Origin: Auanema rhodensis
Taxonomy: Eukaryota; Nematoda; Chromadorea; Rhabditida; Rhabditidae
Length of the DNA: 64,000 nucleotides
Assembly (NCBI GenBank): GCA_964057225.1
Contig: CAXKVF010000073.1
Location: forward strand, 124,001-188,000
Reading direction: 5' to 3'
Shown: piece after piece, positions 1-14,178 of the stretch
Position numbering within the stretch: position 1 is the stretch's first letter
How the letters are laid out: every line of letters begins with the position of its first letter
Made by a program: the position numbers and the translations under genes
The notes under the pieces: model-generated
Told to the model about the DNA's origin: nothing
Seen by the model: only the letters and a program-made list of their open reading frames with translations
Databases searched by the model: none

Positions 1-32
1 AGCATAAATTAAAGTTCACGTAAATTTCAAAG

Positions 33-47
33 TCATGGTTACCATGA
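33..47. other. Perfect 15-bp dyad TCATGGT-T-ACCATGA in the monomer (recurs array-wide)
   Basis: Seven-base arms separated by a single T, present in AACC- and AAGC-class monomers. In CACC-class monomers the last arm base changes from A to C, which shortens the arms to six. The seven short monomers and the 167-bp monomer lose the dyad. Short dyads are reported in many centromeric satellites as potential non-B DNA or protein-binding sites; any such role here is inference. Confidence 0.85.
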
Positions 48-125
48 ACCAATATCAATAAAAATTTGTTTTTAGACTAATATGGACATGGGGAATCTAA
101 TTTTGAAAACCGCATCTCTTTATCT

Positions 126-135
126 TTCACGTGAA
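126..135. other. 10-bp palindrome TTCACGTGAA with E-box core (recurs array-wide)
   Basis: Perfect palindrome containing CACGTG, the canonical E-box bound by bHLH and bHLH-ZIP factors. It is retained in nearly every monomer, including the 137-bp short ones. Some copies (for example near 12407, 12767, 14136, 14656 and 15008) carry TCCACGTGAA, which breaks the outer pairing but keeps the core. Binding is not demonstrated. Confidence 0.8.
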
Positions 136-151
136 GCGAGTTACATACCAA

Positions 152-165
152 GTGCACATCACGTG
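152..165. other. Paired palindromes GTGCAC-AT-CACGTG (recurs array-wide)
   Basis: Two six-base palindromes separated by AT give a second CACGTG per monomer, 30 bp from the first start to start. A recurrent C-to-T variant (CACATTACGTG) destroys this E-box in copies at 6320, 7024, 8080, 8784, 9664, 10016 and 11248, which makes it a useful lineage marker. Functional meaning is unknown. Confidence 0.75.
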
Positions 166-3100
166 TACATTTAATTAGCATAAATTAAAGTTCACGTAAA
201 TTTCAAAGTCATGGTTACCATGAAGCAATATCAATAAAAATTTGTTTTTAGACTAATATGGACATGGGGAATCTAATTTTGAAAACCGCATCTCTTTATC
301 TTTCACGTGAAGCGAGTTACATACCAAGTGCACATCACGTGTACATTTAATTAGCATAAATTAAAGTTCACGTAAATTTCAAAGTCATGGTTACCATGAA
401 CCAATATCAATAAAAATTTGTTTTTAGACTAATATGGACATGGGGAATCTAAATTTGAAAACCGCATCTCTTTATCTTTCACGTGAAGCGAGTTACATAC
501 CAAGTGCACATCACGTGTACATTTAATTAGCATAAATTAAAGTTCACGTAAATTTCAAAGTCATGGTTACCATGAAGCAATATCAATAAAAATTTGTTTT
601 TAGACTAATATGGACATGGGGAATCTAATTTTGAAAACCGCATCTCTTTATCTTTCACGTGAAGCGAGTTACATACCAAGTGCACATCACGTGTACATTT
701 AATTAGCATAAATTAAAGTTCACGTAAATTTCAAAGTCATGGTTACCATGAAGCAATATCAATAAAAATTTGTTTTTAGACTAAGATGGACATGGGGAAT
801 CTAATTTTGAAAACCGCATCTCTTTATCTTTCACGTGAAGCGAGTTACATACCAAGTGCACATCACGTGTACATTTAATTAGCATAAATTAAAGTTCACG
901 TAAATTTCAAAGTCATGGTTACCATGAACCAATATCAATAAAAATTTGTTTTTAGACTAATATGGACATGGGGAATCTAATTTTGAAAACCGCATCTCTT
1001 TATCTTTCACGTGAAGCGAGTTACATACCAAGTGCACATCACGTGTACATTTAATTAGCATAAATTAAAGTTCACGTAAATTTCAAAGTCATGGTTACCA
1101 TGAAGCAATATCAATAAAAATTTGTTTTTAGACTAAGATGGACATGGGGAATCTAATTTTGAAAACCGCATCTCTTTATCTTTCACGTGAAGCGAGTTAC
1201 ATACCAAGTGCACATCACGTGTACATTTAATTAGCATAAATTAAAGTTCACGTAAATTTCAAAGTCATGGTTACCATGAACCAATATCAATAAAAATTTG
1301 TTTTTAGACTAATATGGACATGGGGAATCTAATTTTGAAAACCGCATCTCTTTATCTTTCACGTGAAGCGAGTTACATACCAAGTGCACATCACGTGTAC
1401 ATTTAATTAGCATAAATTAAAGTTCACGTAAATTTCAAAGTCATGGTTACCATGAACCAATATCAATAAAAATTTGTTTTTAGACTAATATGGACATGGG
1501 GAATCTAATTTTGAAAACCGCATCTCTTTATCTTTCACGTGAAGCGAGTTACATACCAAGTGCACATCACGCGTACATTTAATTAGCATAAATTAAAGTT
1601 CACGTAAATTTCAAAGTCATGGTTACCATGAAGCAATATCAATAAAAATTTGTTTTTAGACTAATATGGACATGGGGAATCTAATTTTGAAAACCGCATC
1701 TCTTTATCTTTCACGTGAAGCGAGTTACATACCAAGTGCACATCACGTGTACATTTAATTAGCATAAATTAAAGTTCACGTAAATTTCAAAGTCATGGTT
1801 ACCATGAAGCAATATCAATAAAAATTTGTTTTTAGACTAATATGGACATGGGGAATCTAATTTTGAAAACCGCATCTCTTTATCTTTCACGTGAAGCGAG
1901 TTACATACCAAGTGCACATCACGTGTACATTTAATTAGCATAAATTAAAGTTCACGTAAATTTCAAAGTCATGGTTACCATGAACCAATATCAATAAAAA
2001 TTTGTTTTTAGAATAATATGGACATGGGGAATCTAATTTTGAAAACCGCATCTCTTTATCTTTCACGTGAAGCGAGTTACATACCAAGTGCACATCACGT
2101 GTACATTTAATTAGCATAAATTAAAGTTCACGTAAAATTCAAAGTCATGGTTACCATGCACCAATATCAATAAAAATTTGTTTTTAGACTAATATGGACA
2201 TGGGGAATCTAATTTTGAAAACCGCATCTCTTTATCTTTCACGTGAAGCGAGTTAAATACCAAGTGCACATCACGTGTACATTTAATTAGCATAAATTAA
2301 AGTTCACGTAAATTTCAAAGTCATGGTTACCATGAACCAATATCAATAAAAATTTGTTTTTAGACTAATATGGACATGGGGAATCTAATTTTGAAAACCG
2401 CATCTCTTTATCTTTCACGTGAAGCAAGTTACATACCAAGTGCACATCACGTGTACATTTAATTAGCATAAATTAAAGTTCACGTAAATTTCAAAGTCAT
2501 GGTTACCATGAAGCAATATCAATAAAAATTTGTTTTTAGACTAATATGGACATGGGGAATCTAATTTTGAAAACCGCATCTCTTTATCTTTCACGTGAAG
2601 CGAGTTACATACCAAGTGCACATCACGTGTACATTTAATTAGCATAAATTAAAGTTCACGTAAATTTCAAAGTCATGGTTACCATGAAGCAATATCAATA
2701 AAAATTTGTTTTTAGACTAATATGGACATGGGGAATCTAATTTTGAAAACCGCATCTCTTTATCTTTCACGTGAAGCGAGTTACATACCAAGTGCACATC
2801 ACGTGTACATTTAATTAGCATAAATTAAAGTTCACGTAAATTTCAAAGTCATGGTTACCATGAAGCAATATCAATAAAAATTTGTTTTTAGACTAATATG
2901 GACATGGGGAATCAAATTTTGAAAACCGCATCTCTTTATCTTTCACGTGAAGCGAGTTACATACCAAGTGCACATCACGTGTACATTTAATTAGCATAAA
3001 TTAAAGTTCACGTAAATTTCAAAGTCATGGTTACCATGAAGCAATATCAATAAAAATTTGTTTTTAGACTAATATGGACATGGGGAATCTAATTTTGAAA

Positions 3101-6100
3101 ACCGCATCTCTTTATCTTTCACGTGAAGCGAGTTACATACCAAGTGCACATCACGTGTACATTTAATTAGCATAAATTAAAGTTCACGTAAATTTCAAAG
3201 TCATGGTTACCATGAACCAATATCAATAAAAATTTGTTTTTAGACTAATATGGACATGGGGAATCTAATTTTGAAAACCGCATCTCTTTATCTTTCACGT
3301 GAAGCGAGTTACATACCAAGTGCACATCACGTGTACATTTAATTAGCATAAATTAAAGTTCACGTAAATTTCAAAGTCATGGTTACCATGAAGCAATATC
3401 AATAAAAATTTGTTTTTAGACTAATATGGACATGGGGAATCTAATTTTGAAAACCGCATCTCTTTATCTTTCACGTGAAGCGAGTTACATACCAAGTGCA
3501 CATCACGTGTACATTTAATTAGCATAAATTAAAGTTCACGTAAATTTCAAAGTCATGGTTACCATGAAGCAATATCAATCAAAATTTGTTTTTAGACTAA
3601 TATGGACATGGGGAATCTAATTTTGAAAACCGCATCTCTTTATCTTTCACGTGAAGCGAGTTACATACCAAGTGCACATCACGTGTACATTTAATTAGCA
3701 TAAATTAAAGTTCACGTAAATTTCAAAGTCATGGTTACCATGAAGCAATATCAATAAAAATTTGTTTTTAGACTAATATGGACATGGGGAATCTAATTTT
3801 GAAAACCGCATCTCTTTATCTTTCACGTGAAGCGAGTTACATACCAAGTGCACATCACGTGTACATTTAATTAGCATAAATTAAAGTTCACGTAAATTTC
3901 AAAGTCATGGTTACCATGAACCAATATCAATAAAAATTTGTTTTTAGACTAATATGGACATGGGGAATCTAATTTTGAAAACCGCATCTCTTTATCTTTC
4001 ACGTGAAGCGAGTTACATACCAAGTGCACATCACGTGTACATTTAATTAGCATAAATTAAAGTTCACGTAAATTTCAAAGTCATGGTTACCATGAAGCAA
4101 TATCAATAAAAATTTGTTTTTAGACTAATATGGACATGGGGAATCTAATTTTGAAAACCGCATCTCTTTATCTTTCACGTGAAGCGAGTTACATACCAAG
4201 TGCACATCACGTGTACATTTAATTAGCATAAATTAAAGTTCACGTAAATTTCAAAGTCATGGTTACCATGAAGCAATATCAATAAAAATTTGTTTTTAGA
4301 CTAATATGGACATGGGGAATCTAATTTTGAAAACCGCATCTCTTTATCTTTCACGTGAAGCGAGTTACATACCAAGTGCACATCACGTGTACATTTAATT
4401 AGCATAAATTAAAGTTCACGTAAATTTCAAAGTCATGGTTACCATGAACCAATATCAATAAAAATTTGTTTTTAGACTAATATGGACATGGGGAATCTAA
4501 TTTTGAAAACCGCATCTCTTTATCTTTCACGTGAAGCGAGTTACATACCAAGTGCACATCACGTGTACATTTAATTAGCATAAATTAAAGTTCACGTAAA
4601 TTTCAAAGTCATGGTTACCATGAAGCAATATCAATAAAAATTTGTTTTTAGACTAATATGGACATGGGGAATTTAATTTTGAAAACCGCATCTCTTTATC
4701 TTTCACGTGAAGCGAGTTACATACCAAGTGCACATCACGTGTACATTTAATTAGCATAAATTAAAGTTCACGTAAATTTCAAAGTCATGGTTACCATGCA
4801 CCAATATCAATAAAAATTTGTTTTTAGACTAATATGGACATGGGGAATCTAATTTTGAAAACCGCATCTCTTTATCTTTCACGTGAAGCGAGTTACATAC
4901 CAAGTGCACATCACGTGTACATTTAATTAGCATGAATTAAAGTTCACGTAAATTTCAAAGTCATGGTTACCATGAACCAATATCAATAAAAATTTGTTTT
5001 TAGACTAATATGGACATGGGGAATCTAATTTTGAAAACCGCATCTCTTTATCTTTCACGTGAAGCGAGTTACATACCAAGTGCACATCACGTGTACATTT
5101 AATTAGCATAAATTAAAGTTCACGTAAATTTCAAAGTCATGGTTACCATGAAGCAATATCAATAAAAATTTGTTTTTAGACTAATATGGACATGGGGAAT
5201 CTAATTTTGAAAACCGCATCTCTTTATCTTTCACGTGAAGCGAGTTACATACCAAGTGCACATCACGTGTACATTTAATTAGCATAAATTAAAGTTCACG
5301 TAAATTTCAAAGTCATGGTTACCATGAAGCAATATCAATAAAAATTTGTTTTTAGACTAATATGGACATGGGGAATCTAATTTTGAAAACCGCATCTCTT
5401 TATCTTTCACGTGAAGCGAGTTACATACCAAGTGCACATCACGTGTACATTTAATTAGCATAAATTAAAGTTCACGTAAATTTCAAAGTCATGGTTACCA
5501 TGAACCAATATCAATAAAAATTTGTTTTTAGACTAATATGGACATGGGGAATCTAATTTTGAAAACCGCATCTCTTTATCTTTCACGTGAAGCGAGTTAC
5601 ATACCAAGTGCACATCACGTGTACATTTAATTAGCATAAATTAAAGTTCACGTAAATTTCAAAGTCATGGTTACCATGAAGCAATATCAATAAAAATTTG
5701 TTTTTAGACTAATATGGACATGGGGAATCTAATTTTGAAAACCGCATCTCTTTATCTTTCACGTGAAGCGAGTTACATACCAAGTGCACATCACGTGTAC
5801 ATTTAATTAGCATAAATTAAAGTTCACGTAAATTTCAAAGTCATGGTTACCATGCACCAATATCAATAAAAATTTGTTTTTAGACTAATATGGACATGGG
5901 GAATCTAATTTTGAAAACCGCATCTCTTTATCTTTCACGTGAAGCGAGTTACATACCAAGTGCACATCACGTGTACATTTAATTAGCATAAATTAAAGTT
6001 CACGTAAATTTCAAAGTCATGGTTACCATGAAGCAATATCAATAAAAATTTGTTTTTAGACTAATATGGACATGGGGAATCTAATTTTGAAAACCGCATC

Positions 6101-6774
6101 TCTTTATCTTTCACGTGAAGCGAGTTACATACCAAGTGCACATCACGTGTACATTTAATTAGCATAAATTAAAGTTCACGTAAATTTCAAAGTCATGGTT
6201 ACCATGAACCAATATCAATAAAAATTTGTTTTTAGACTAATATGGACATGGGGAATCTAATTTTGAAAACCGCATCTCTTTATCTTTCACGTGAAGCGAG
6301 TTACATACCAAGTGCACATTACGTGTACATTTAATTAGCATAAATTAAAGTTCACGTAAATTTCAAAGTCATGGTTACCATGAAGCAATATCAATAAAAA
6401 TTTGTTTTTAGACTAATATGGACATGGGGAATCTAATTTTGAAAACCGCATCTCTTTATCTTTCACGTGAAGCGAGTTACATACCAAGTGCACATCACGT
6501 GTACATTTAATTAGCATAAATTAAAGTTCACGTAAATTTCAAAGTCATGGTTACCATGAACCAATATCAATAAAAATTTGTTTTTAGACTAATATGGACA
6601 TGGGGAATCTAATTTTGAAAACCGCATCTCTTTATCTTTCACGTGAAGCGAGTTACATACCAAGTGCACATCACGTGTACATTTAATTAGCATAAATTAA
6701 AGTTCACGTAAATTTCAAAGTCATGGTTACCATGAACCAATATCAATAAAAATTTGTTTTTAGACTAATATGGA

Positions 6775-8080
6775 CATGAAGAATCTAATTTTGAAAACCG
6801 CATCTCTTTATCTTTCACGTGAAGCGAGTTACATACCAAGTGCACATCACGTGTACATTTAATTAGCATAAATTAAAGTTCACGTAAATTTCAAAGTCAT
6901 GGTTACCATGAACCAATATCAATAAAAATTTGTTTTTAGACTAATATGGACATGGGGAATCTAATTTTGAAAACCGCATCTCTTTATCTTTCACGTGAAG
7001 CGAGTTACATACCAAGTGCACATTACGTGTACATTTAATTAGCATAAATTAAAGTTCACGTAAATTTCAAAGTCATGGTTACCATGAACCAATATCAATA
7101 AAAATTTGTTTTTAGACTAATATGGACATGGGGAATCTAATTTTGAAAACCGCATCTCTTTATCTTTCACGTGAAGCGAGTTACATACCAAGTGCACATC
7201 ACGTGTACATTTAATTAGCATAAATTAAAGTTCACGTAAAATTCAAAGTCATGGTTACCATGAACCAATATCAATAAAAATTTGTTTTTAGACTAATATG
7301 GACATGGGGAATCTAATTTTGAAAACCGCATCTCTTTATCTTTCACGTGAAGCGAGTTACATACCAAGTGCACATCACGTGTACATTTAATTAGCATAAA
7401 TTAAAGTTCACGTAAATTTCAAAGTCATGGTTACCATGAAGCAATATCAATAAAAATTTGTTTTTAGACTAATATGGACATGGGGAATCTAATTTTGAAA
7501 ACCGCATCTCTTTATCTTTCACGTGAAGCGAGTTACATACCAAGTGCACATCACGTGTACATTTAATTAGCATAAATTAAAGTTCACGTAAATTTCAAAG
7601 TCATGGTTACCATGAACCAATATCAATAAAAATTTGTTTTTAGACTAATATGGACATGGGGAATCTAATTTTGAAAACCGCATCTCTTTATCTTTCACGT
7701 GAAGCGAGTTACATACCAAGTGCACATCACGTGTACATTTAATTAGCATAAATTAAAGTTCACGTAAATTTCAAAGTCATGGTTACCATGAACCAATATC
7801 AATAAAAATTTGTTTTTAGACTAATATGGACATGAAGAATCTAATTTTGAAAACCGCATCTCTTTATCTTTCACGTGAAGCGAGTTACATACCAAGTGCA
7901 CATCACGTGTACATTTAATTAGCATAAATTAAAGTTCACGTAAATTTCAAAGTCATGGTTACCATGAACCAATATCAATAAAAATTTGTTTTTAGACTAA
8001 TATGGACATGGGGAATCTAATTTTGAAAACCGCATCTCTTTATCTTTCACGTGAAGCGAGTTACATACCAAGTGCACATT
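6775..8080. repeat. Six-monomer (1056-bp) duplicated block
   Basis: Two markers recur at exactly 1056 bp: GACATGAAGAATC (CATGAA at 6775 and 7831) and the CACATTACGTG variant (T at 7024 and 8080). Their internal spacing is the same (249 bp) in both copies. The TTACGTG variant also occurs alone at other multiples of 176 (6320, 8784, 9664, 10016, 11248), so the block is embedded in a wider mosaic. Confidence 0.75.
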
Positions 8081-11000
8081 ACGTGTACATTTAATTAGCA
8101 TAAATTAAAGTTCACGTAAATTTCAAAGTCATGGTTACCATGAAGCAATATCAATAAAAATTTGTTTTTAGACTAATATGGACATGGGGAATCTAATTTT
8201 GAAAACCGCATCTCTTTATCTTTCACGTGAAGCGAGTTACATACCAAGTGCACATCACGTGTACATTTAATTAGCATAAATTAAAGTTCACGTAAATTTC
8301 AAAGTCATGGTTACCATGAACCAATATCAATAAAAATTTGTTTTTAGACTAATATGGACATGGGGAATCTAATTTTGAAAACCGCATCTCTTTATCTTTC
8401 ACGTGAAGCGAGTTACATACCAAGTGCACATCACGTGTACATTTAATTAGCATAAATTAAAGTTCACGTAAATTTCAAAGTCATGGTTACCATGAACCAA
8501 TATCAATAAAAATTTGTTTTTAGACTAATATGGACATGGGGAATCTAAATTTGAAAACCGCATCTCTTTATCTTTCACGTGAAGCGAGTTACATACCAAG
8601 TGCACATCACGTGTACATTTAATTAGCATAAATTAAAGTTCACGTAAATTTCAAAGTCATGGTTACCATGAACCAATATCAATAAAAATTTGTTTTTAGA
8701 CTAATATGGACATGGGGAATCTAATTTTGAAAACCGCATCTCTTTATCTTTCACGTGAAGCGAGTTACATACCAAGTGCACATTACGTGTACATTTAATT
8801 AGCATAAATTAAAGTTCACGTAAATTTCAAAGTCATGGTTACCATGAACCAATATCAATACAAATTTGTTTTTAGACTAATATGGACATGGGGAATCTAA
8901 TTTTGAAAACCGCATCTCTTTATCTTTCACGTGAAGCGAGTTACATACAAAGTGCACATCACGTGTACATTTAATTAGCATAAATTAAAGTTCACGTAAA
9001 TTTCAAAGTCATGGTTACCATGAACCAATATCAATAAAAATTTGTTTTTAGACTAATATGGACATGGGGAATCTAATTTTGAAAACCGCATCTCTTTATC
9101 TTTCACGTGAAGCGAGTTACATACCAAGTGCACATCACGTGTACATTTAATTAGCATGAATTAAAGTTCACGTAAATTTCAAAGTCATGGTTACCATGAA
9201 CCAATATCAATAAAAATTTGTTTTTAGACTAATATGGACATGGGGAATCTAATTTTGAAAACCGCATCTCTTTATCTTTCACGTGAAGCGAGTTACATAC
9301 CAAGTGCACATCACGTGTACATTTAATTAGCATAAATTAAAGTTCACGTAAATTTCAAAGTCATGGTTACCATGAAGCAATATCAATAAAAATTTGTTTT
9401 TAGACTAATATGGACATGGGGAATCTAATTTTGAAAACCGCATCTTTTTATCTTTCACGTGAAGCGAGTTACATACCAAGTGCACATCACGTGTACATTT
9501 AATTAGCATAAATTAAAGTTCACGTAAATTTCAAAGTCATGGTTACCATGAACCAATATCAATAAAAATTTGTTTTTAGACTAATATGGACATGGGGAAT
9601 CTAATTTTGAAAACCGCATCTCTTTATCTTTCACGTGAAGCGAGTTACATACCAAGTGCACATTACGTGTACATTTAATTAGCATAAATTAAAGTTCACG
9701 TAAATTTCAAAGTCATGGTTACCATGAACCAATATCAATAAAAATTTGTTTTTAGACTAATATGGACATGGGGAATCTAATTTTGAAAACCGCATCTCTT
9801 TATCTTTCACGTGAAGCGAGTTACATACCAAGTGCACATCACGTGTACATTTAATTAGCATAAATTAAAGTTCACGTAAATTTCAAAGTCATGGTTACCA
9901 TGAACCAATATCAATAAAAATTTGTTTTTAGACTAATATGGACATGGGGAATCTAATTTTGAAAACCGCATCTCTTTATCTTTCACGTGAAGCGAGTTAC
10001 ATACCAAGTGCACATTACGTGTACATTTAATTAGCATAAATTAAAGTTCACGTAAATTTCAAAGTCATGGTTACCATGAAGCAATATCAATAAAAATTTG
10101 TTTTTAGACTAATATGGACATGGGGAATCTAATTTTGAAAACCGCATCTCTTTATCTTTCACGTGAAGCGAGTTACATACCAAGTGCACATCACGTGTAC
10201 ATTTAATTAGCATAAATTAAAGTTCACGTAAATTTCAAAGTCATGGTTACCATGAACCAATATCAATAAAAATTTGTTTTTAGACTAATATGGACATGGG
10301 GAATCTAATTTTGAAAACCGCATCTCTTTATCTTTCACGTGAAGCGAGTTACATACCAAGTGCACATCACGTGTACATTTAATTAGCATAAATTAAAGTT
10401 CACGTAAAATTCAAAGTCATGGTTACCATGAACCAATATCAATAAAAATTTGTTTTTAGACTAATATGGACATGGGGAATCTAATTTTGAAAACCGCATC
10501 TCTTTATCTTTCACGTGAAGCGAGTTACATACCAAGTGCACATCACGTGTACATTTAATTAGCATAAATTAAAGTTCACATAAATTTCAAAGTCATGGTT
10601 ACCATGAAGCAATATCAATAAAAATTTGTTTTTAGACTAATATGGACATGGGGAATCTAATTTTGAAAACCGCATCTCTTTATCTTTCACGTGAAGCGAG
10701 TTACATACCAAGTGCACATCACGTGTACATTTAATTAGCATAAATTAAAGTTCACGTAAATTTCAAAGTCATGGTTACCATGAACCAATATCAATAAAAA
10801 TTTGTTTTTAGACTAATATGGACATGGGGAATCTAATTTTGAAAACCGCATCTCTTTATCTTTCACGTGAAGCGAGTTACATACCAAGTGCACATCACGT
10901 GTACATTTAATTAGCATAAATTAAAGTTCACGTAAATTTCAAAGTCATGGTTACCATGAAGCAATATCAATAAAAATTTGTTTTTAGACTAATATGGACA

Positions 11001-12320
11001 TGGGGAATCTAATTTTGAAAACCGCATCTCTTTATCTTTCACGTGAAGCGAGTTACATACCAAGTGCACATCACGTGTACATTTAATTAGCATAAATTAA
11101 AGTTCACGTAAATTTCAAAGTCATGGTTACCATGAACCAATATCAATAAAAATTTGTTTTTAGACCAATATGGACATAGGGAATCTAATTTTGAAAACCG
11201 CATCTCTTTATCTTTCACGTGAAGCGAGTTACATACCAAGTGCACATTACGTGTACATTTAATTAGCATAAATTAAAGTTCACGTAAATTTCAAAGTCAT
11301 GGTTACCATGAAGCAATATCAATAAAAATTTGTTTTTAGACTAATATGGACATGGGGAATCTAATTTTGAAAACCGCATCTCTTTATCTTTCACGTGAAG
11401 CGAGTTACATACCAAGTGCACATCACGTGTACATTTAATTAGCATAAATTAAAGTTCACGTAAATTTCAAAGTCATGGTTACCATGAACCAATATCAATA
11501 AAAATTTGTTTTTAGACTAATATGGACATGGGGAATCTAATTTTGAAAACCGCATCTCTTTATCTTTCACGTGAAGCGAGTTACATACCAAGTGCACATC
11601 ACGTGTACATTTAATTAGCATAAATTAAAGTTCACGTAAATTTCAAAGTCATGGTTACCATGAAGCAATATCAATAAAAATTTGTTTTTAGACTAATATG
11701 AACATGGGGAATCTAATTTTGAAAACCGCATCTCTTTATCTTTCACGTGAAGCGAGTTACATACCAAGTGCACATCACGTGTACAGTTAATTAGCATAAA
11801 TTAAAGTTCACGTAAATTTCAAAGTCATGGTTACCATGAACCAATATCAATAAAAATTTGTTTTTAGACTAATATGGACATGGGGAATCTAATTTTGAAA
11901 ACCGCATCTCTTTATCTTTCACGTGAAGCGAGTTACATACCAAGTGCACATCACGTGTACAATTAATTAGCATAAATTAAAGTTCACGTAAATTTCAAAG
12001 TCATGGTTACCATGAAGCAATATCAATAAAAATTTGTTTTTAGACTAATATGGACATGGGGAATCTAATTTTGAAAACCGCATCTCTTTATCTTTCACGT
12101 GAAGCGAGTTACATACCAAGTGCACATCACGTGTACATTTAATTAGCATGAATTAAAGTTCACGTAAATTTCAAAGTCATGGTTACCATGCACCAATATC
12201 AATAAAAATTTGTTTTTAGACTAATATGGACATGGGGAATCTAATTTTGAAAACCGCATCTCTTTATCTTTCACGTGAAGCGAGTTACATACCAAGTGCA
12301 CATCACGTGTACATTAAATT

Positions 12321-12457
12321 AGCATGAATTAAAGTTCACGTAAATTTTGTTTTTAGACTAATATGGACATGGGGAATCTAATTTTGAAAACCGCATCTCT
12401 TTATCTTCCACGTGAAGCGAGTTACATACCAAGTGCACATCACGTGTACATTTAATT
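12321..12457. repeat. Short 137-bp monomer 1 (39-bp deletion, haplotype 1)
   Basis: Sequence from the first AAATTT to the second AAATTT is missing, so CACGTAAATTTT joins directly to GTTTTTAG near 12345. This removes the dyad and the class-defining site. It carries the haplotype-1 tags: ATTAAATTAGCATGAATT on the left and TCTTCCACGTG on the right. Confidence 0.95.
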
Positions 12458-14041
12458 AGCATAAATTAAAGTTCACGTAAATTTCAAAGTCATGGTTACC
12501 ATGAACCAATATCAATAAAAATTTGTTTTTAGACTAATATGGACATGGGGAATCTAATTTTGAAAACCGCATCTCTTTATCTTTCACGTGAAGCGAGTTA
12601 CATACCAAGTGCACATCACGTGTACATTTAATTAGCATAAATTAAAGTTCACGTAAATTTCAAAGTCATGGTTACCATGCACCAATATCAATAAAAATTT
12701 GTTTTTAGACTAATATGGACATGGGGAATCTAATTTTGAAAACCGCATCTCTTTATCTTCCACGTGAAGCGAGTTACATACCAAGTGCACATCACGTGTA
12801 CATTTAATTAGCATAAATTAAAGTTCACGTAAATTTCAAAGTCATGGTTACCATGCACCAATATCAATAAAAATTTGTTTTTAGACTAATATGGACATGG
12901 GGAATCTAATTTTGAAAACCGCATCTCTTTATCTTTCACGTGAAGCGAGTTACATACCAAGTGCACATCACGTGTACATTTAATTAGCATAAATTAAAGT
13001 TCACGTAAATTTCAAAGTCATGGTTACCATGAACCAATATCAATAAAAATTTGTTTTTAGACTAATATGGAAATGGGGAATCTAAATTTGAAAACCGCAT
13101 CTCTTTATCTTTCACGTGAAGCGAGTTACATACCAAGTGCACATCACGTGTACATTTAATTAGCATAAATTAAAGTTCACGTAAATTTCAAAGTCATGGT
13201 TACCATGAACCAATATCAATAAAAATTTGTTTTTAGACTAATATGGACATGGGGAATCTAATTTTGAAAACCGCATCTCTTCATCTTTCACGTGAAGCGA
13301 GTTACATACCAAGTGCACATCACGTGTACATTTAATTAGCATGAATTAAAGTTCACGTAAATTTCAAAGTCATGGTTACCATGAACCAATATCAATAAAA
13401 ATTTGTTTTTAGACTAATATGGACATGGGGAATCTAATTTTGAAAACCGCATCTCTTTATCTTTCACGTGAAGCGAGTTACATGTCAAGTGCACATCACG
13501 TGTACATTTAATTAGCATAAATTAAAGTTCACGTAAATTTCAAAGTCATGGTTACCATGAACCAATATCAATAAAAATTTGTTTTTAGACTAATATGGAC
13601 ATGGGGAATCTAATTTTGAAAACCGCATCTCTTTATCTTTCACGTGAAGCGAGTTACATACCAAGTGCACATCACGTGTACATTTAATTAGCATAAATTA
13701 AAGTTCACGTAAATTTCAAAGTCATGGTTACCATGAAGCAATATCAATAAAAATTTGTTTTTAGACTAATATGGACATGGGGAATCTAATTTTGAAAACC
13801 GCATCTCTTTATCTTTCACGTGAAGCGAGTTACATACCAAGTGCACATCACGTGTACATTTAATTAGCATAAATTAAAGTTCACGTAAATTTCAAAGTCA
13901 TGGTTACCATGCACCAATATCAATAAAAATTTGTTTTTAGACTAATATGGACATGGGGAATCTAATTTTGAAAACCGCATCTCTTTATCTTTCACGTGAA
14001 GCGAGTTACATACCAAGTGCACATCACGTGTACATTAAATT

Positions 14042-14178
14042 AGCATGAATTAAAGTTCACGTAAATTTTGTTTTTAGACTAATATGGACATGGGGAATCT
14101 AATTTTGAAAACCGCATCTCTTTATCTTCCACGTGAAGCGAGTTACATACCAAGTGCACATCACGTGTACATTTAATT
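14042..14178. repeat. Short 137-bp monomer 2 (39-bp deletion, haplotype 1)
   Basis: Same deletion junction (near 14066) and same left and right tags as the copy at 12321. It is followed by two AAGC-class monomers, the second with the CATGAGGAAT marker (14441), an arrangement found again after the short copies at 19068 and 22647. Confidence 0.95.

Larger units (their letters stand above)
1..176. repeat. Representative full-length monomer (reference phase)
   Basis: Used here as the reference unit; the phase is arbitrary. Landmarks in order: CACGT half-site at 17-21; dyad TCATGGT-T-ACCATGA at 33-47; class-defining AACC at 47-50; A/T tracts AAAAATTT and GTTTTTAG around 60-74; GGACATGGGGAATC around 84-97; palindrome TTCACGTGAA at 126-135; GTGCAC at 152-157; CACGTG at 160-165. 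Three monomer classes differ just after CCATG: AACC (this copy), AAGC (next copy, 177-352) and CACC (for example around 2158). The length is not a multiple of three, so no reading frame persists across units. Confidence 0.97.

Noticed and set aside
1-176. CENP-B box in the monomer
   Set aside because: No sequence matching the mammalian TTCG...CGGG core was found; only the short dyad and E-box palindromes are present.
1935-2117. 60-residue open frame on the minus strand inside the satellite
   Set aside because: It exists only because a substitution at the GAATAATATGG site (consensus GACTAATATGG) removes the stop normally present in every monomer. The unit length is not a multiple of three, so no frame persists, and no other coding evidence is present.
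11087-11269. Second 60-residue minus-strand open frame, nearly identical to the first
   Set aside because: Same position in the monomer; here GACCAATATGG removes the same stop. The similarity of the two peptides reflects the satellite, not a gene family.
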